Below are positions 35,811 to 44,326 of a stretch of 64,000 nt of DNA, one piece after another. The notes below the pieces were generated by a model, which saw only the letters and a list, made by a program, of their open reading frames with translations, did not search any database and had not been told where the DNA came from. The DNA comes from CAZGSN01 sp964371655 (GTDB lineage: Bacteria > Desulfobacterota > Binatia > HRBIN30), in NCBI GenBank assembly GCA_964371655.1, contig CAYJOD010000018.1, positions 1 to 64,000 on the forward strand, read 5' to 3'. The translations under genes were made by a program, and so were the position numbers. How positions within the stretch are numbered: position 1 is the stretch's first letter; every line of letters starts with the position of its first letter.

Positions 35811-36529
35811 CCCACGCTTCCGTCGTCGAGCTCCACGACGTCAGCTTGGGGTACCACGGACGTCCGGTCTTGGAACACGTGTCGTTTGCGGTCGAACGTC
35901 ACGAGTTCGTCGCTCTTCTCGGACCCAACGGAGCCGGCAAGACCACGCTGCTGCGTGGCATGCTCGGTCTCGCTCCGGTGCTGGCCGGACGTATCCGCTT
36001 CAGCTTCGACCGCGTCGCGCAGCCGCCGGGTTACGTACCGCAACGCGACACCTTGGATCCCATCTTCCCCTTGAGCGCCTTCGAAGTTGTTCTGATGGGT
36101 ACCTATGCGAAGCTGCCGGCACTGCGACCCGTCGGCAGGTCGCAGCGGCAACTCGCCAAGCAATGCCTGGATCAAGTCGGCCTCGCGGCTCTGGAACGGC
36201 AGCCGTTCTGGTCGCTGTCGGGCGGGCAGAAACAGCGCGTCTTGATTGCGCGAGCACTCGCCGTCACCCCCGACGTATTGTTCCTCGACGAGCCAACCGC
36301 CGGCGTCGACCATGAAGCCGAAGCCTCGATCACCGAGCTGATTGCCGGACTCGCGCGCGAGCATGGGCTCACCGTGGTGTTGGTCAGTCATCGTCTCGGC
36401 CGCGTCCAGTCGGTCGTACAATCCGTCGTGTGGATCGACGACGGCCGCGCCATCAAACGTTCGACAGCGGAAATGCTTGCCACCGAGGAGTTGGCCGGAT
36501 TGTTCCAGGCTCGCATGGGAATGCCTTGA
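35807..36529 (+). CDS. Metal ABC transporter ATPase (ZnuC-like)
   Basis: This 240-residue ATPase subunit has Walker A LLGPNGAGKTTLL (about 40-52), the Q-loop near GYVPQRDTLD, signature LSGGQKQRVLIARAL (about 141-155), Walker B DVLFLDEPTAGVD (about 160-172) and the switch His in VLVSHRLGRV. It pairs with the permease that follows, whose TTG start overlaps the stop as TTGA. It energises import of a divalent metal together with the upstream binding protein. Confidence 0.9.
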   Translation: MTHASVVELHDVSLGYHGRPVLEHVSFAVERHEFVALLGPNGAGKTTLLRGMLGLAPVLAGRIRFSFDRVAQPPGYVPQRDTLDPIFPLSAFEVVLMGTYAKLPALRPVGRSQRQLAKQCLDQVGLAALERQPFWSLSGGQKQRVLIARALAVTPDVLFLDEPTAGVDHEAEASITELIAGLAREHGLTVVLVSHRLGRVQSVVQSVVWIDDGRAIKRSTAEMLATEELAGLFQARMGMP

Positions 36530-37410
36530 GCACGCTGATCGAAATCCTCAGCCCGGGGTTCCTGCTGCACGACGCGCTGGTGGCGAGTGTGCTGGTGGGC
36601 TTGGTGTGTCCGCTTGTCGGTGTCTACTTCGTGCTGCGGCGCATGATCTTTCTCGGCGTCGCCCTGCCGCAGGTATCGGCGGCGGGTATCGCGTTTTCAT
36701 TCCTCGCCTACCGAGCTCTGGTGGGGCCGCATGAGGCTTTCGAGGTGGGTGAACGCTTCCTGGCCATGATCGGCTCGGTAAGCTTCACGCTCATCGCCAC
36801 GTTGGTGTTGTCGATGTTCGAGCGTGGCGGACACGAAACCGTCGAGGCGCGCATCGGAACCTTGTACGCGATGGCGGCGGCGGCCACGATCATCTTCCTC
36901 GCCAAGGACCCGCACGGCGACGCGCAGATGGTGAGTCTCCTCAAGGGCGACATCCTGGCAACCACCAGTGCCAGCTTGACCTCGATGACGATCGTGTTCG
37001 GCCTCGTCATCGTCGCGTTGTTCGCCTTTCGCAAGGAGCTCGTCCTGGTTTCGTTCGATCGTGATCTGGCCGTCGTCTTCGGCAAACGCGTCGAGGTGTG
37101 GGACGCGCTGCTCTACGTGCTGATCGGAGTGGTCATTTCGTTAGGGGTCATGACCGCCGGGCCGATGGCCACATTCGGCTTCCTCGTCGTACCTCCGGTC
37201 ACCATGCGCATGGTGTGCGGCCGCATGCTGACCTTCTCCGTCGGCTCCGCTCTCTTGGGTGCGGCGACGGCGTTTGGTGGCTTCTACTGCGCCTACCGTT
37301 TCGACCTGCCTCTGGGCCCCGCTGAAGTTGCACTCGCCAGCTCCGTCCTACTCGTGGTCGGCGCTGCGACGCGGCTGCAGCGTGCTGTACGCGGGTGGCG
37401 TCTGCGGTGA
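36526..37410 (+). CDS. Metal ABC transporter permease (ZnuB-like)
   Basis: This 294-residue integral membrane permease of the ABC-3 family has eight to nine hydrophobic segments, starting GFLLHDALVASVLVGLVCPL and including PLVGVYFVLRRMIFLGVALP, the family's N-terminal signature. GVMTAGPMATFGFLVVPPVT near residue 206 is the conserved coupling region. I take the TTG at 36526, which overlaps the ATPase stop (TTGA), since the reading frame upstream is only the ATPase gene in another frame. It forms the channel of the importer. Confidence 0.85.
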   Translation: MSTLIEILSPGFLLHDALVASVLVGLVCPLVGVYFVLRRMIFLGVALPQVSAAGIAFSFLAYRALVGPHEAFEVGERFLAMIGSVSFTLIATLVLSMFERGGHETVEARIGTLYAMAAAATIIFLAKDPHGDAQMVSLLKGDILATTSASLTSMTIVFGLVIVALFAFRKELVLVSFDRDLAVVFGKRVEVWDALLYVLIGVVISLGVMTAGPMATFGFLVVPPVTMRMVCGRMLTFSVGSALLGAATAFGGFYCAYRFDLPLGPAEVALASSVLLVVGAATRLQRAVRGWRLR

Positions 37411-37512
37411 CCGCCATCTCGTGGCTGTGCTTCTGCCTCTCCGGTGCCGCCGCCGCATCGAGGCGATCGAACTCCAACTGAGCGAGGCAGGTGGTTTGGG
37501 AGAGGGTAATCC

Positions 37513-38097
37513 ATGAAGATGATCCTTTGGTTGTCCCTGGCGATGGTAATCGCCGGCTGTGCGCCGGTATCGCGGTCCGCAGCACCGACTCGGATGCCGC
37601 GTACGGTTACGGTTCTGGCGGTGAACAATCGCATCGGCGCCGACTTGATGGTTGCCGGCACGTCGATTCTGGAGAAGTACGCGTTGCGCAGTGATCGACT
37701 TACCGTCGCAGACGTCCTCGCCTACGAAGCCGCCGCCTTTCTCGAACGCAGCGGTATCAAGGTTGCCGCGGCATCCTCCGACGACGGCAGCACGGAGCAC
37801 GGGCCCGATAGTATCGAGGCCGCCGCGGCGCTGGCCAAGCGCCAGCACATCGAAGGCGATGTGTTGTACATTGAGCTGCGACGCTGGGAGGCCGACGCGC
37901 CGTTCCATCCTACGTCCGTCATCGCCGCGCTTTCCGCCACCGTGATCGACGCCGGCAGCGGAGAGGTCGTGTGGAAGGGCGAGTGGCCGCTGCGGCCGCT
38001 GCCGACACCAGGGGCGGTGAGCGAGGGTGACGCCTATGCCATCGCGGCACGCGCGGTCATCGATGAATTGCTCGCGCCGCTAAGGAGCCAGCGCTAG
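37513..38097 (+). CDS. Lipoprotein of unknown function
   Basis: This 194-residue protein has a lipoprotein signal: MKMILWLSLAMVIAGC, with C16 as the lipidated Cys. The mature part has an alpha/beta pattern (VTVLAVNNRIGADLMVAGTS, DVLAYEAAAFLERSGIKVA, GDVLYIELRRWEA, SATVIDAGSGEVVWKGEW) similar to small periplasmic lipoproteins that carry a 'stress-response or penicillin-binding activator' type fold. I cannot name the family. GGAGAGG lies about 6 bases before the ATG. It follows the permease by 102 bases and may belong to the metal uptake transcript. Confidence 0.65.
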   Translation: MKMILWLSLAMVIAGCAPVSRSAAPTRMPRTVTVLAVNNRIGADLMVAGTSILEKYALRSDRLTVADVLAYEAAAFLERSGIKVAAASSDDGSTEHGPDSIEAAAALAKRQHIEGDVLYIELRRWEADAPFHPTSVIAALSATVIDAGSGEVVWKGEWPLRPLPTPGAVSEGDAYAIAARAVIDELLAPLRSQR

Positions 38098-38128
38098 CCG
38101 CCACCGGACCGATGCCGGGCGCAGGCCG

Positions 38129-39505
38129 CTATTGCGAGCTGTGCACCGTGGTGGTCGAGACGCCGTCCTTCTTCACGCAAGTGATCGCTTCGTTCACCGC
38201 GCCGGTTGGATAGTAGAAACCGAACCAGTTGCAGTGCTCGTTCGTGTCGGTGAACGGCCCGAACTTGTACTCGTTATCGGTGTTGTTCTCCCAAGCGCAT
38301 TCCCACTGTAACCCCTGCCCGGCGGCAAAGACGATGGCCGGGTCGTGAACCGCGAATGGTGGGTCATCATATCCCTGGTAATCGTAGATCTTCTCGCCCT
38401 GCCCACTGCCATTCCACAAGAACGTTTGGAAGTGGCGACCACGGAAGTGGTAGTGTCCCGTTTCCGCCATCAGGTTGAGCGCCTCGGGGAACACACACTC
38501 GGCGTCGGCCGTCGGTGACGTGTGCGGCAGGACATCCACATCCTTGTTCTGGCCGAAGATCGCTCCGGCGTGCGCGCTGATCGTGGCGCGATCAGCGGCA
38601 TTGAGGTTCATCAACACCTTGCCTTCCCCGACCGTCTCCAGCGATCCGACGTTGACGAAATGGGTTTGCATGAGGAGCTGCTCACCGGCGTGGAAGTGAT
38701 AGGCCACCCCCTCCGGCAGCTCCCAATCGCTGTGGCGAATCTGAGTGGCGACCACCAGCTCCCACTTGTCGAAATCAACCGCGTGGTTGCAGACCTCGTA
38801 GCCGTCAGGGAGATCGAGAGTCGAGTCGTAGGGCCGGTACAGGTGGATGTGGTGACTACCGCCGGTGACGGCGATCTGGAACCGATTCACCTCCAGATCG
38901 ACATCCGACGGCAGCTTGAAGTAATGGCAGCCCGTCTCTTCTTTCCCCATCTCCACCGGAGGGGAAATGGTGTGCAGTTGCACGCCGTGCACCGGTGGAG
39001 GCAAATCAATATCGCCGGGGCCTTCACCACCGCCGTCCAAACGACGGCCGTCATCGCCGGGGACCTGCCCCTCTGCCGGTGCTCCCGCAGCGATCCAAGC
39101 GCGGATCACGTCGACGGTCCCGGCCGTCAGTGGTGCGGCGCCATACGGCATCGAGACGCCTTCCCCGGCAGCAAGATTATCGGCGACCTTGGCCATCAGG
39201 AAGCTGATTGCGGGCTGGCCCGGCATGACGCGCATATAGCCTTGCTCCGCGGCAACGCCGTTGGCAGGCCTCTGATAGACCAGCGAATTCAATGCGTACC
39301 CTTCTTCCAGCACCATGTTGCCCGCGCGTCCGACGCTACTGTGACACGAGCTCGACGAGCAACTCACGTCAAACACCTGGGTCTGTATCCGTTGGAAGGT
39401 CGACGCGTTCGAGCTGCTCGTGGACGGTGCACCATTCCCGCCGCATCCTGCGAGCAGCGCGACAACGCTGGCACTTACGAAGATAGCCGAGAATCGCCGA
39501 AACAT
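38129..39505 (-). CDS. Copper type II monooxygenase-like lipoprotein
   Basis: This 458-residue protein starts MFRRFSAIFVSASVVALLAGC, with a lipobox at C21. Residues 35-145 form a cytochrome-like domain with CSSSSCHSS (C-x4-C-H) and MPYGAAPLTAGTVDVIRAW. From 170 on it resembles the peptidylglycine hydroxylating / dopamine beta-monooxygenase fold: GGSHHIHLYRP (paired His), QTHFVNVG and GHYHFRGRHF (H-x-H), the kinds of ligands used for CuH and CuM. Such enzymes hydroxylate C-H bonds using copper and O2. The substrate is unknown. AGGTGA precedes the chosen ATG; an alternative start lies 10 codons upstream. It may couple a heme-like domain to a copper oxygenase on the membrane. Confidence 0.7.
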   Translation of the reverse strand: MFRRFSAIFVSASVVALLAGCGGNGAPSTSSSNASTFQRIQTQVFDVSCSSSSCHSSVGRAGNMVLEEGYALNSLVYQRPANGVAAEQGYMRVMPGQPAISFLMAKVADNLAAGEGVSMPYGAAPLTAGTVDVIRAWIAAGAPAEGQVPGDDGRRLDGGGEGPGDIDLPPPVHGVQLHTISPPVEMGKEETGCHYFKLPSDVDLEVNRFQIAVTGGSHHIHLYRPYDSTLDLPDGYEVCNHAVDFDKWELVVATQIRHSDWELPEGVAYHFHAGEQLLMQTHFVNVGSLETVGEGKVLMNLNAADRATISAHAGAIFGQNKDVDVLPHTSPTADAECVFPEALNLMAETGHYHFRGRHFQTFLWNGSGQGEKIYDYQGYDDPPFAVHDPAIVFAAGQGLQWECAWENNTDNEYKFGPFTDTNEHCNWFGFYYPTGAVNEAITCVKKDGVSTTTVHSSQ

Positions 39506-40462
39506 TTTCACCTGACTCCCCTTGCTCCCAAACATCCGACGATCGCCTGCTTTTTTGCAGCTGTACCAGATGTGCCCCCAAAGACAATATCCATTCGTCC
39601 GTCGGTAGTGGGTCACTTTGATTGTCATTCCGAGCCGTCGCAGTTTCCGCGGCGAGGAATCTTCCGAAGGGCCACAATCGGCACGACATTCCACTACAGA
39701 TCCCTCGCTTCGCTCGGGATGACATCGATCGAAAATATCAAAGAGACCCACCACGCGTCCGTCGTGTCGCGGCGCAGGCGGCGCCGGTTGATACGAGTCG
39801 GGGCTCGTCGTTCGGGGATCGTCTCTCGCCGGACAGCGACAGTCCACTCCTCGATGCTCTGCCTCTGAAGTGGGTGACCTGCGAGCCGGTAATCCTCAGC
39901 CAGGCGGCGCGAATCAAGCAACACGGCGGCCTCTCGGTGGCCGACGCGTGGTCGCCGCCACCGCCGTCGTTAAGGAAGCGATTCTCGTTCACGAGGCCCC
40001 CGAGTTCGTCGCCCTTTCTGATCTCGCCCAGGAGTCTCTCGTCCGCAGTCGGTCGTCGATCCCGGCGCGCGTCGCCTCTGGTCATCGCTGACCAACCCTG
40101 CTCCGCGAACTACACACCTCGTCGCCAGGTGGCGAGATACGAGATTCGCATCCTGTCCCACGAATCACCGCTCCCTCACGGTCGCGGCTCTGCGCCGACC
40201 TGCGCCGCTGCTGGCATGAACTGCGTGGCTTTGAGGTCGTGGGGGGGGGGGGGGGGGGGGNNNNNNNNNNCCCCCCGGCCGGTCTACCGGGGGCCGGCGC
40301 CGCCCCGCCCCGCCGGGGGGCCCCCCCCCCGCGCTCCCAGCGATTGTCTTTCGACATACACAATTCATGTCCGCTTCAACCCGCCCGATCCCTGTCCTTC
40401 CGCTTGACTCTCTCCCGCCACCGCGTCCAAGATGCCGCAACCTTGACCCCAAGGAGGCGCGC
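39506..40462. repeat. Spacer with dispersed repeats, no convincing gene
   Basis: 39611-39735 is the inverted copy of the 9374-9520 repeat (GTCATTCCGAGC ... GATCCCTCGCTTCGCTCGGGAT). 40157-40195 carries the CACCGCTCCCT...GGTCGCGGCTC block shared with 8.1 and 50.2 kb. 40240-40345 is a poly-G / poly-C palindrome interrupted by Ns. Open frames on both strands in 39.74-40.09 kb have no recognisable content. Confidence 0.55.
40261..40270. other. Assembly gap (10 N)
   Basis: Ten Ns lie between a run of about 18 Gs and CCCCCCGGCCGG. The third gap in the window, and again at a homopolymer hairpin. Confidence 0.95.
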
Positions 40463-40922
40463 ATGAAACGGTTCTTCTTTTGCTCTCTCTCTGACACTGC
40501 TGGCTAGCGCGGCGGCCCAGGCGCAGTTCGTCGGCGGCGCGGCGCCGGCGGGCACGAGCACGCTCAACTTCACCGTCCCGGGCGTAGCGAACGCCGGCGG
40601 GCTCGCCACCTTCTTCACCTGCACCAATCCCAACGAGATCACCGTCAACATCGCCGTGCAGCTCTTCGACCAGAACGGCGCGGCGCAAAACGCATCCCCC
40701 GCTCTGGCCGTGCCGCCCGGCGGCAGCGCGCAGTTTGCGACCGCAGGAGCGGCACCGTTCTCGCCCGACCAATTGCTGGCCCCCGTGAGCGCCTTCTCGA
40801 AGGGCGCGGCGAAGATCTGGTCGGACGCGAAGAAGCTGCAGTGCGGGGCGATGCTCGTGAACACCGCTACCAGCGGCTGGGCCTCCCTCCCCGTCATCGC
40901 CAAGAAGCAAAAGGGCGACTGA
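40463..40922 (+). pseudogene. Small secreted protein with a frameshift in its signal peptide
   Basis: AAGGAGG (40451-40457) precedes ATGAAACGGTTCTTC, which runs out of frame after 14 codons. Dropping one T from the TTTT run (40478-40481) gives MKRFFFALSLTLLASAAAQA, a perfect signal peptide, joined to a 130-residue mature domain (FVGGAAPAGTSTLNFTVPG ... LPVIAKKQKGD) that is open to the stop at 40922. The mature part looks like a small beta-sandwich. The shift may be a sequencing error, as the locus is 190 bases from an N gap, or a real mutation. Function unknown. Confidence 0.6.
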
Positions 40923-40959
40923 GCGGCGCCCGCGGCGGACGCCGCGCGTATCTCGTCGC

Positions 40960-41056
40960 TCGTATCTCGTCGGAGAAGAGGCGGTGCAAGCCCTTCACCG
41001 AGATGCGAGATACGAGATACGAGATACGGGCGCTCTGGCGAGCGCGGCTACGATTC
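40960..41056. repeat. GAGATAC short tandem repeats
   Basis: GAGATGC GAGATAC GAGATAC GAGATAC lies at about 41000-41028, preceded by GTATCTCGTCGCTCGTATC (about 40948-40966) as an inverted arm, then CTCTGGCGAGCGCGGCTACG. Similar GTATCTGGTATCTCGTATC lies at about 54515. Non-coding; too short and irregular for CRISPR. Confidence 0.5.
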
Positions 41057-42535
41057 CTACGCCGGTGGGGTCCAGCGCAGCACCGGACGCCGCGCGGCGC
41101 GGGCCTCGTCGAGCCGGCCGACCGGAGTCAGCGTCGGCGCTTCGTGCAGGGTGTCCGGATTGTCGTGGGCTTCGACGGCGATCTTCAGCATGGCTTCAAT
41201 GAACTCGTCGAGGGTCTCTTTGCTCTCGGTCTCCGTCGGCTCGATCATCAGAGCGCCGCTGACGACGAGCGGGAAGTAAATCGTCGGCGCATAGAAACCA
41301 TAGTCGAGCAGGCGCTTGGCGACGTCGAGGGTCTTGATGCCGGCCGTCTCGAGGGCTTTGTCGGTGAACACGCACTCGTGCATGCACATCGCCGGGAAGG
41401 CGAGGTTGTAGGTTCCTTCGAGACGACGGCGGATGTAGTTGGCGCCGAGCACGGCCATCTGCGTCGTCTGCGTGAGTCCGTCGCCGCCCAACGCCAGCAT
41501 GTACGCGAGCGCACGTACGTGCATCCCGAAGTTGCCGTGGAAGGAACGCAGGCGCCCCACCGACTTCGGAAACTCCTCGTTCCACGCCAAAGCCTCGCCG
41601 GTGCGGACGAGACGCGGCGTCGGCAGGTAAGGGGCGAGAGCGTCGCGGACCGCCACCGGTCCGGAGCCGGGGCCGCCCCCGCCCTGCGGCGGGGAGAACG
41701 TCTTGTTGAGGGTGATCTGCATGAAGTCAGCACCCATGTGGGCCGGCTTGGCCACGCCCATCAAGGCATTCAGATTGGCGCCGTCGAGATAGATCAAGCC
41801 GCCGCGCGCGTGCACCACCTCGGCCACCTGCATGATCTCGCGCTCGAACAAACCCAGGGTGTTGGGGTTGGTGATCATGAGCGCGGCCACGTCGTCGTCC
41901 ATCGCGCGCCGCACCGCTTCGGCTTCGATGAGACCGATGCGATTGCCTTCGACCTGCACCGTCGAATAACCGGACAGCGCCGCGCTCGCCGGGTTGGTGC
42001 CGTGCGCGCTTGCCGGGATGAGGACCTTCTTGCGCGCGTTGCCGCGATCCACATGGTAGGCGCGGATCATTTTGACGCCGGTGAGCTCGCCCTGCGCCCC
42101 GGCGGCGGGCTGCAGGGAGACCGCGTCCATGCCGGTGATCTCGGCGAGCATGCGTTCGACGTCCCAAATCACCTGCATGGCACCCTGCGCGGCGGCGTCG
42201 GGGACCAGAGGATGCAAGGCGGCGAAGCCGGCAAGTCGCGCCACGGCCTCGTCGACGACCGGGTTGTACTTCATCGTGCACGAGCCGAGTGGGTAGAAGG
42301 TCGTCGCGGCGCCGTAGTTCCATTGCGACAAGCGCAGGAAATGGCGCAACACGTCGGGCTCGCTGACTTCCGGCATGCCCGCGATCGGCGCGCGCAGCAG
42401 CTCCGCCGGCAGAAATTCGCTGGGGTCGGCATCGCCCCCGGCGATTTCGAATCCGTGTCGTTGCGGCCGGCTGCGCTCGAAGATCAGCGGTTCATCGAGC
42501 AAAAGACCAGCCTGCTTGTTGCGGAGAGAGCTCAT
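41057..42535 (-). CDS. gcvPB: Glycine dehydrogenase (decarboxylating) subunit 2
   Basis: This 492-residue P-protein subunit, with its partner subunit 1, decarboxylates glycine and loads the aminomethyl group on lipoyl-GcvH. It carries NYGAATTFYPLGSCTMKYNP near 120-139 and the PLP loop LNKTFSPPQGGGGPGSGP with K278. The usual text is LHKTF..PHGGGGPG, so the residue before the lysine is Asn (N277) instead of His and PH is PQ. The rest, including SAHGTNPASAA and DGANLNALMG, is conserved. It is last in the folD-gcvTH-gcvPA-gcvPB series on the minus strand. Confidence 0.9.
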   Translation of the reverse strand: MSSLRNKQAGLLLDEPLIFERSRPQRHGFEIAGGDADPSEFLPAELLRAPIAGMPEVSEPDVLRHFLRLSQWNYGAATTFYPLGSCTMKYNPVVDEAVARLAGFAALHPLVPDAAAQGAMQVIWDVERMLAEITGMDAVSLQPAAGAQGELTGVKMIRAYHVDRGNARKKVLIPASAHGTNPASAALSGYSTVQVEGNRIGLIEAEAVRRAMDDDVAALMITNPNTLGLFEREIMQVAEVVHARGGLIYLDGANLNALMGVAKPAHMGADFMQITLNKTFSPPQGGGGPGSGPVAVRDALAPYLPTPRLVRTGEALAWNEEFPKSVGRLRSFHGNFGMHVRALAYMLALGGDGLTQTTQMAVLGANYIRRRLEGTYNLAFPAMCMHECVFTDKALETAGIKTLDVAKRLLDYGFYAPTIYFPLVVSGALMIEPTETESKETLDEFIEAMLKIAVEAHDNPDTLHEAPTLTPVGRLDEARAARRPVLRWTPPA

Positions 42536-42882
42536 GGCCTTAGTACCTATTTCTCACCGAGCTCACCACCGAGACACAGAAGACCCATCGCGGGCTTGGC
42601 CCGCAATCGAAGCGGCGCCGGCGTTTGGAAGCACTCCCTCTCCCGCAATACCTGCGGGAGAGGGTAGGGGTGAGGGATCTGACTTCAATGTTTGCTCCCA
42701 TCCGACGGCCCTCACCCTAACCCTCTCCCGCGCCAGAATTGGCGCGGGAGAGGGGAGCTGGCCTCGCAGCATCTTCCCCAAGACTCGCCGCAAGAGCATG
42801 ACGACTTGGACTCGATGATCTTTCTTTGGGCCGGCAAGTGTTTCGGACTTCCTCTCTGTGCCTCTGTGGTGAGAAATCCGGG
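42536..42882. repeat. Hairpin repeats between the gcvP subunit genes
   Basis: CATCGCGGGCTTGGCCCGC (42587-42605), CCCTCTCCCGCAATACCTGC...GGGAGAGGG (42647-42664) and CCCTCTCCCGCGCCAGAATTGGCGCGGGAGAGGG (about 42722-42755) are consecutive palindromes of the GGGAGAGGGTTAGGGTGAGGG family. They separate the two subunit genes by 347 bases, unlike the usual tight spacing. Confidence 0.6.
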
Positions 42883-44217
42883 TTAGTCGAGCACATCCAA
42901 GAGTTGGGCGACGGCGGCATCGTCATGGAGCTCGGTGACGCACAAGAGAAGTGAGTCGGACAGCTCCGGGTACCAGCGCCCCAACGGCAGGCCGGCGATG
43001 ATGTCTTTGGCGCACGCCTTCTTCCAGATATCTTCGGCCGCTGCCTTCGAGACCGCGAGCTCATTGAAGAACGGCCCGTTGAAGGTAGGCCTCCAGCCGC
43101 GCTGTGCGAGGCCGCCGGCGGCGCGGTGTGCCGCCGCGGTGTTGGCAATCGCCAGGGCGCGCAACCCCGACTGGCCTAGAGTGGAAACGTGGACCGTGAA
43201 CGCCAGCGACATCAGCCCTTGATTGGTGCAGATATTCGACGTCGCCTTCTCGCGGCGGATGTGTTGCTCTCGCGTCGCCAACGTCAGCACGTAGCCACGC
43301 CGGCCGGCGCCGTCGTAGGCCTCGCCGACGAGACGGCCGGGCATCGTGCGCACGAACTCGGTGCGTGTGGCGAACAGGCCGACACCGGGTCCGCCGTACG
43401 ACACCGGGATGCCGAGGCTCTGGCCTTCCGCAACCGCGATGTCGGCGCCGTAGGCGCCGGGCGGTTTGAGGATGCCAAGCGCCACCGGCTCGGTGGTGGA
43501 CGTCACGAACAACGCCCCACGCTCGTGCGCGATCGTGCCGATCGTCGCCAGATCTTCGACGACGCCGAAGAAATTCGGATAGCCGACGAGCACCGCCGCG
43601 GTGCGGTCGTCGACGTGTTGCGCCAGCCAGTCCGCATCGGTTCGGCCGTCGGCCGCGAACGGCGCTTCGACGAGCTCGATGTCGCCGGCACCGCCGGTGT
43701 AGGTGTGGATGACCTCGCGATACTGTGGGTGCAGCGCTCGCGCGATGACGACGCGGCGTCGCTTCGGGCGCAGGCGCAGCGCCATGAGCACGGCCTCGGC
43801 GGTGGCCGAGGCACCGTCGTACATGCTGGCGTTGGCCACTTCCATGTCGAGCAGCATCGTCACCAGCGATTGAAACTCGAAGATCGCTTGCAGGGTGCCC
43901 TGACTGACCTCGGGTTGATACGGCGTGTACGCCGAATAGAACTCCGCCCGCTGCAGGATCTGATCGACGATCGCGGGCACGAAGTGGGGGTACGCTCCGG
44001 CACCAAGAAAGCAGCGCTGCTGGGTGGCGCGATTGCGAGCCGCGAGGTCCTCGAGGCGCCGGCGCACGTCCAGCTCGGACAAGCCGGGGGGCAGATCGAT
44101 CCGCGCGCTCTCGCGCAAAGTGGCGGGAATGTCTGTGAACAGGTCGGCTACTGTAGAAACGCCGACGACGTCCAGCATGGTGCGGACGTCGTCAGGTGTG
44201 TGCGGCAGAAAGCGCAT
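42883..44217 (-). CDS. gcvPA: Glycine dehydrogenase (decarboxylating) subunit 1
   Basis: This 444-residue N-terminal half of the split P-protein starts MRFLPHTPDDVRTMLDVVG; eight extra in-frame codons upstream are not conserved. Signatures: CFLGAGAYPHFVP near 72-84, SAYTPYQPEVSQGTLQAIFE near 95-114, ANASMYDGASATAEA near 128-142, and EGQSLGIPVSYGGPGVGLFA near 245. It forms a heterotetramer with subunit 2. It lies 109 bases after gcvH on the same strand. Confidence 0.92.
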   Translation of the reverse strand: MRFLPHTPDDVRTMLDVVGVSTVADLFTDIPATLRESARIDLPPGLSELDVRRRLEDLAARNRATQQRCFLGAGAYPHFVPAIVDQILQRAEFYSAYTPYQPEVSQGTLQAIFEFQSLVTMLLDMEVANASMYDGASATAEAVLMALRLRPKRRRVVIARALHPQYREVIHTYTGGAGDIELVEAPFAADGRTDADWLAQHVDDRTAAVLVGYPNFFGVVEDLATIGTIAHERGALFVTSTTEPVALGILKPPGAYGADIAVAEGQSLGIPVSYGGPGVGLFATRTEFVRTMPGRLVGEAYDGAGRRGYVLTLATREQHIRREKATSNICTNQGLMSLAFTVHVSTLGQSGLRALAIANTAAAHRAAGGLAQRGWRPTFNGPFFNELAVSKAAAEDIWKKACAKDIIAGLPLGRWYPELSDSLLLCVTELHDDAAVAQLLDVLD

Positions 44218-44326
44218 GGGGGAAAAGGGACCGAGGGGCAAAGGAGCACAGGGAAGAGGGACCGAAGCTTCGTCTTCCCTCTGCCCCTGATCCCTTTGTC
44301 CCTCGGTGCCCTCGACTCTGAGACGT

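Noticed and set aside
39738..40085. Charged 115-codon minus-strand frame between the repeats
   Set aside because: No ribosome site, no protein-like pattern, and it ends in repeat DNA.
40948..41030. Short tandem GAGATAC units as a possible CRISPR array
   Set aside because: Repeats are 7 bases, contiguous and without spacers.
40841..42667. A 608-codon plus-strand open frame over gcvPB
   Set aside because: It is antisense to gcvPB and joined to repeat DNA at both ends.
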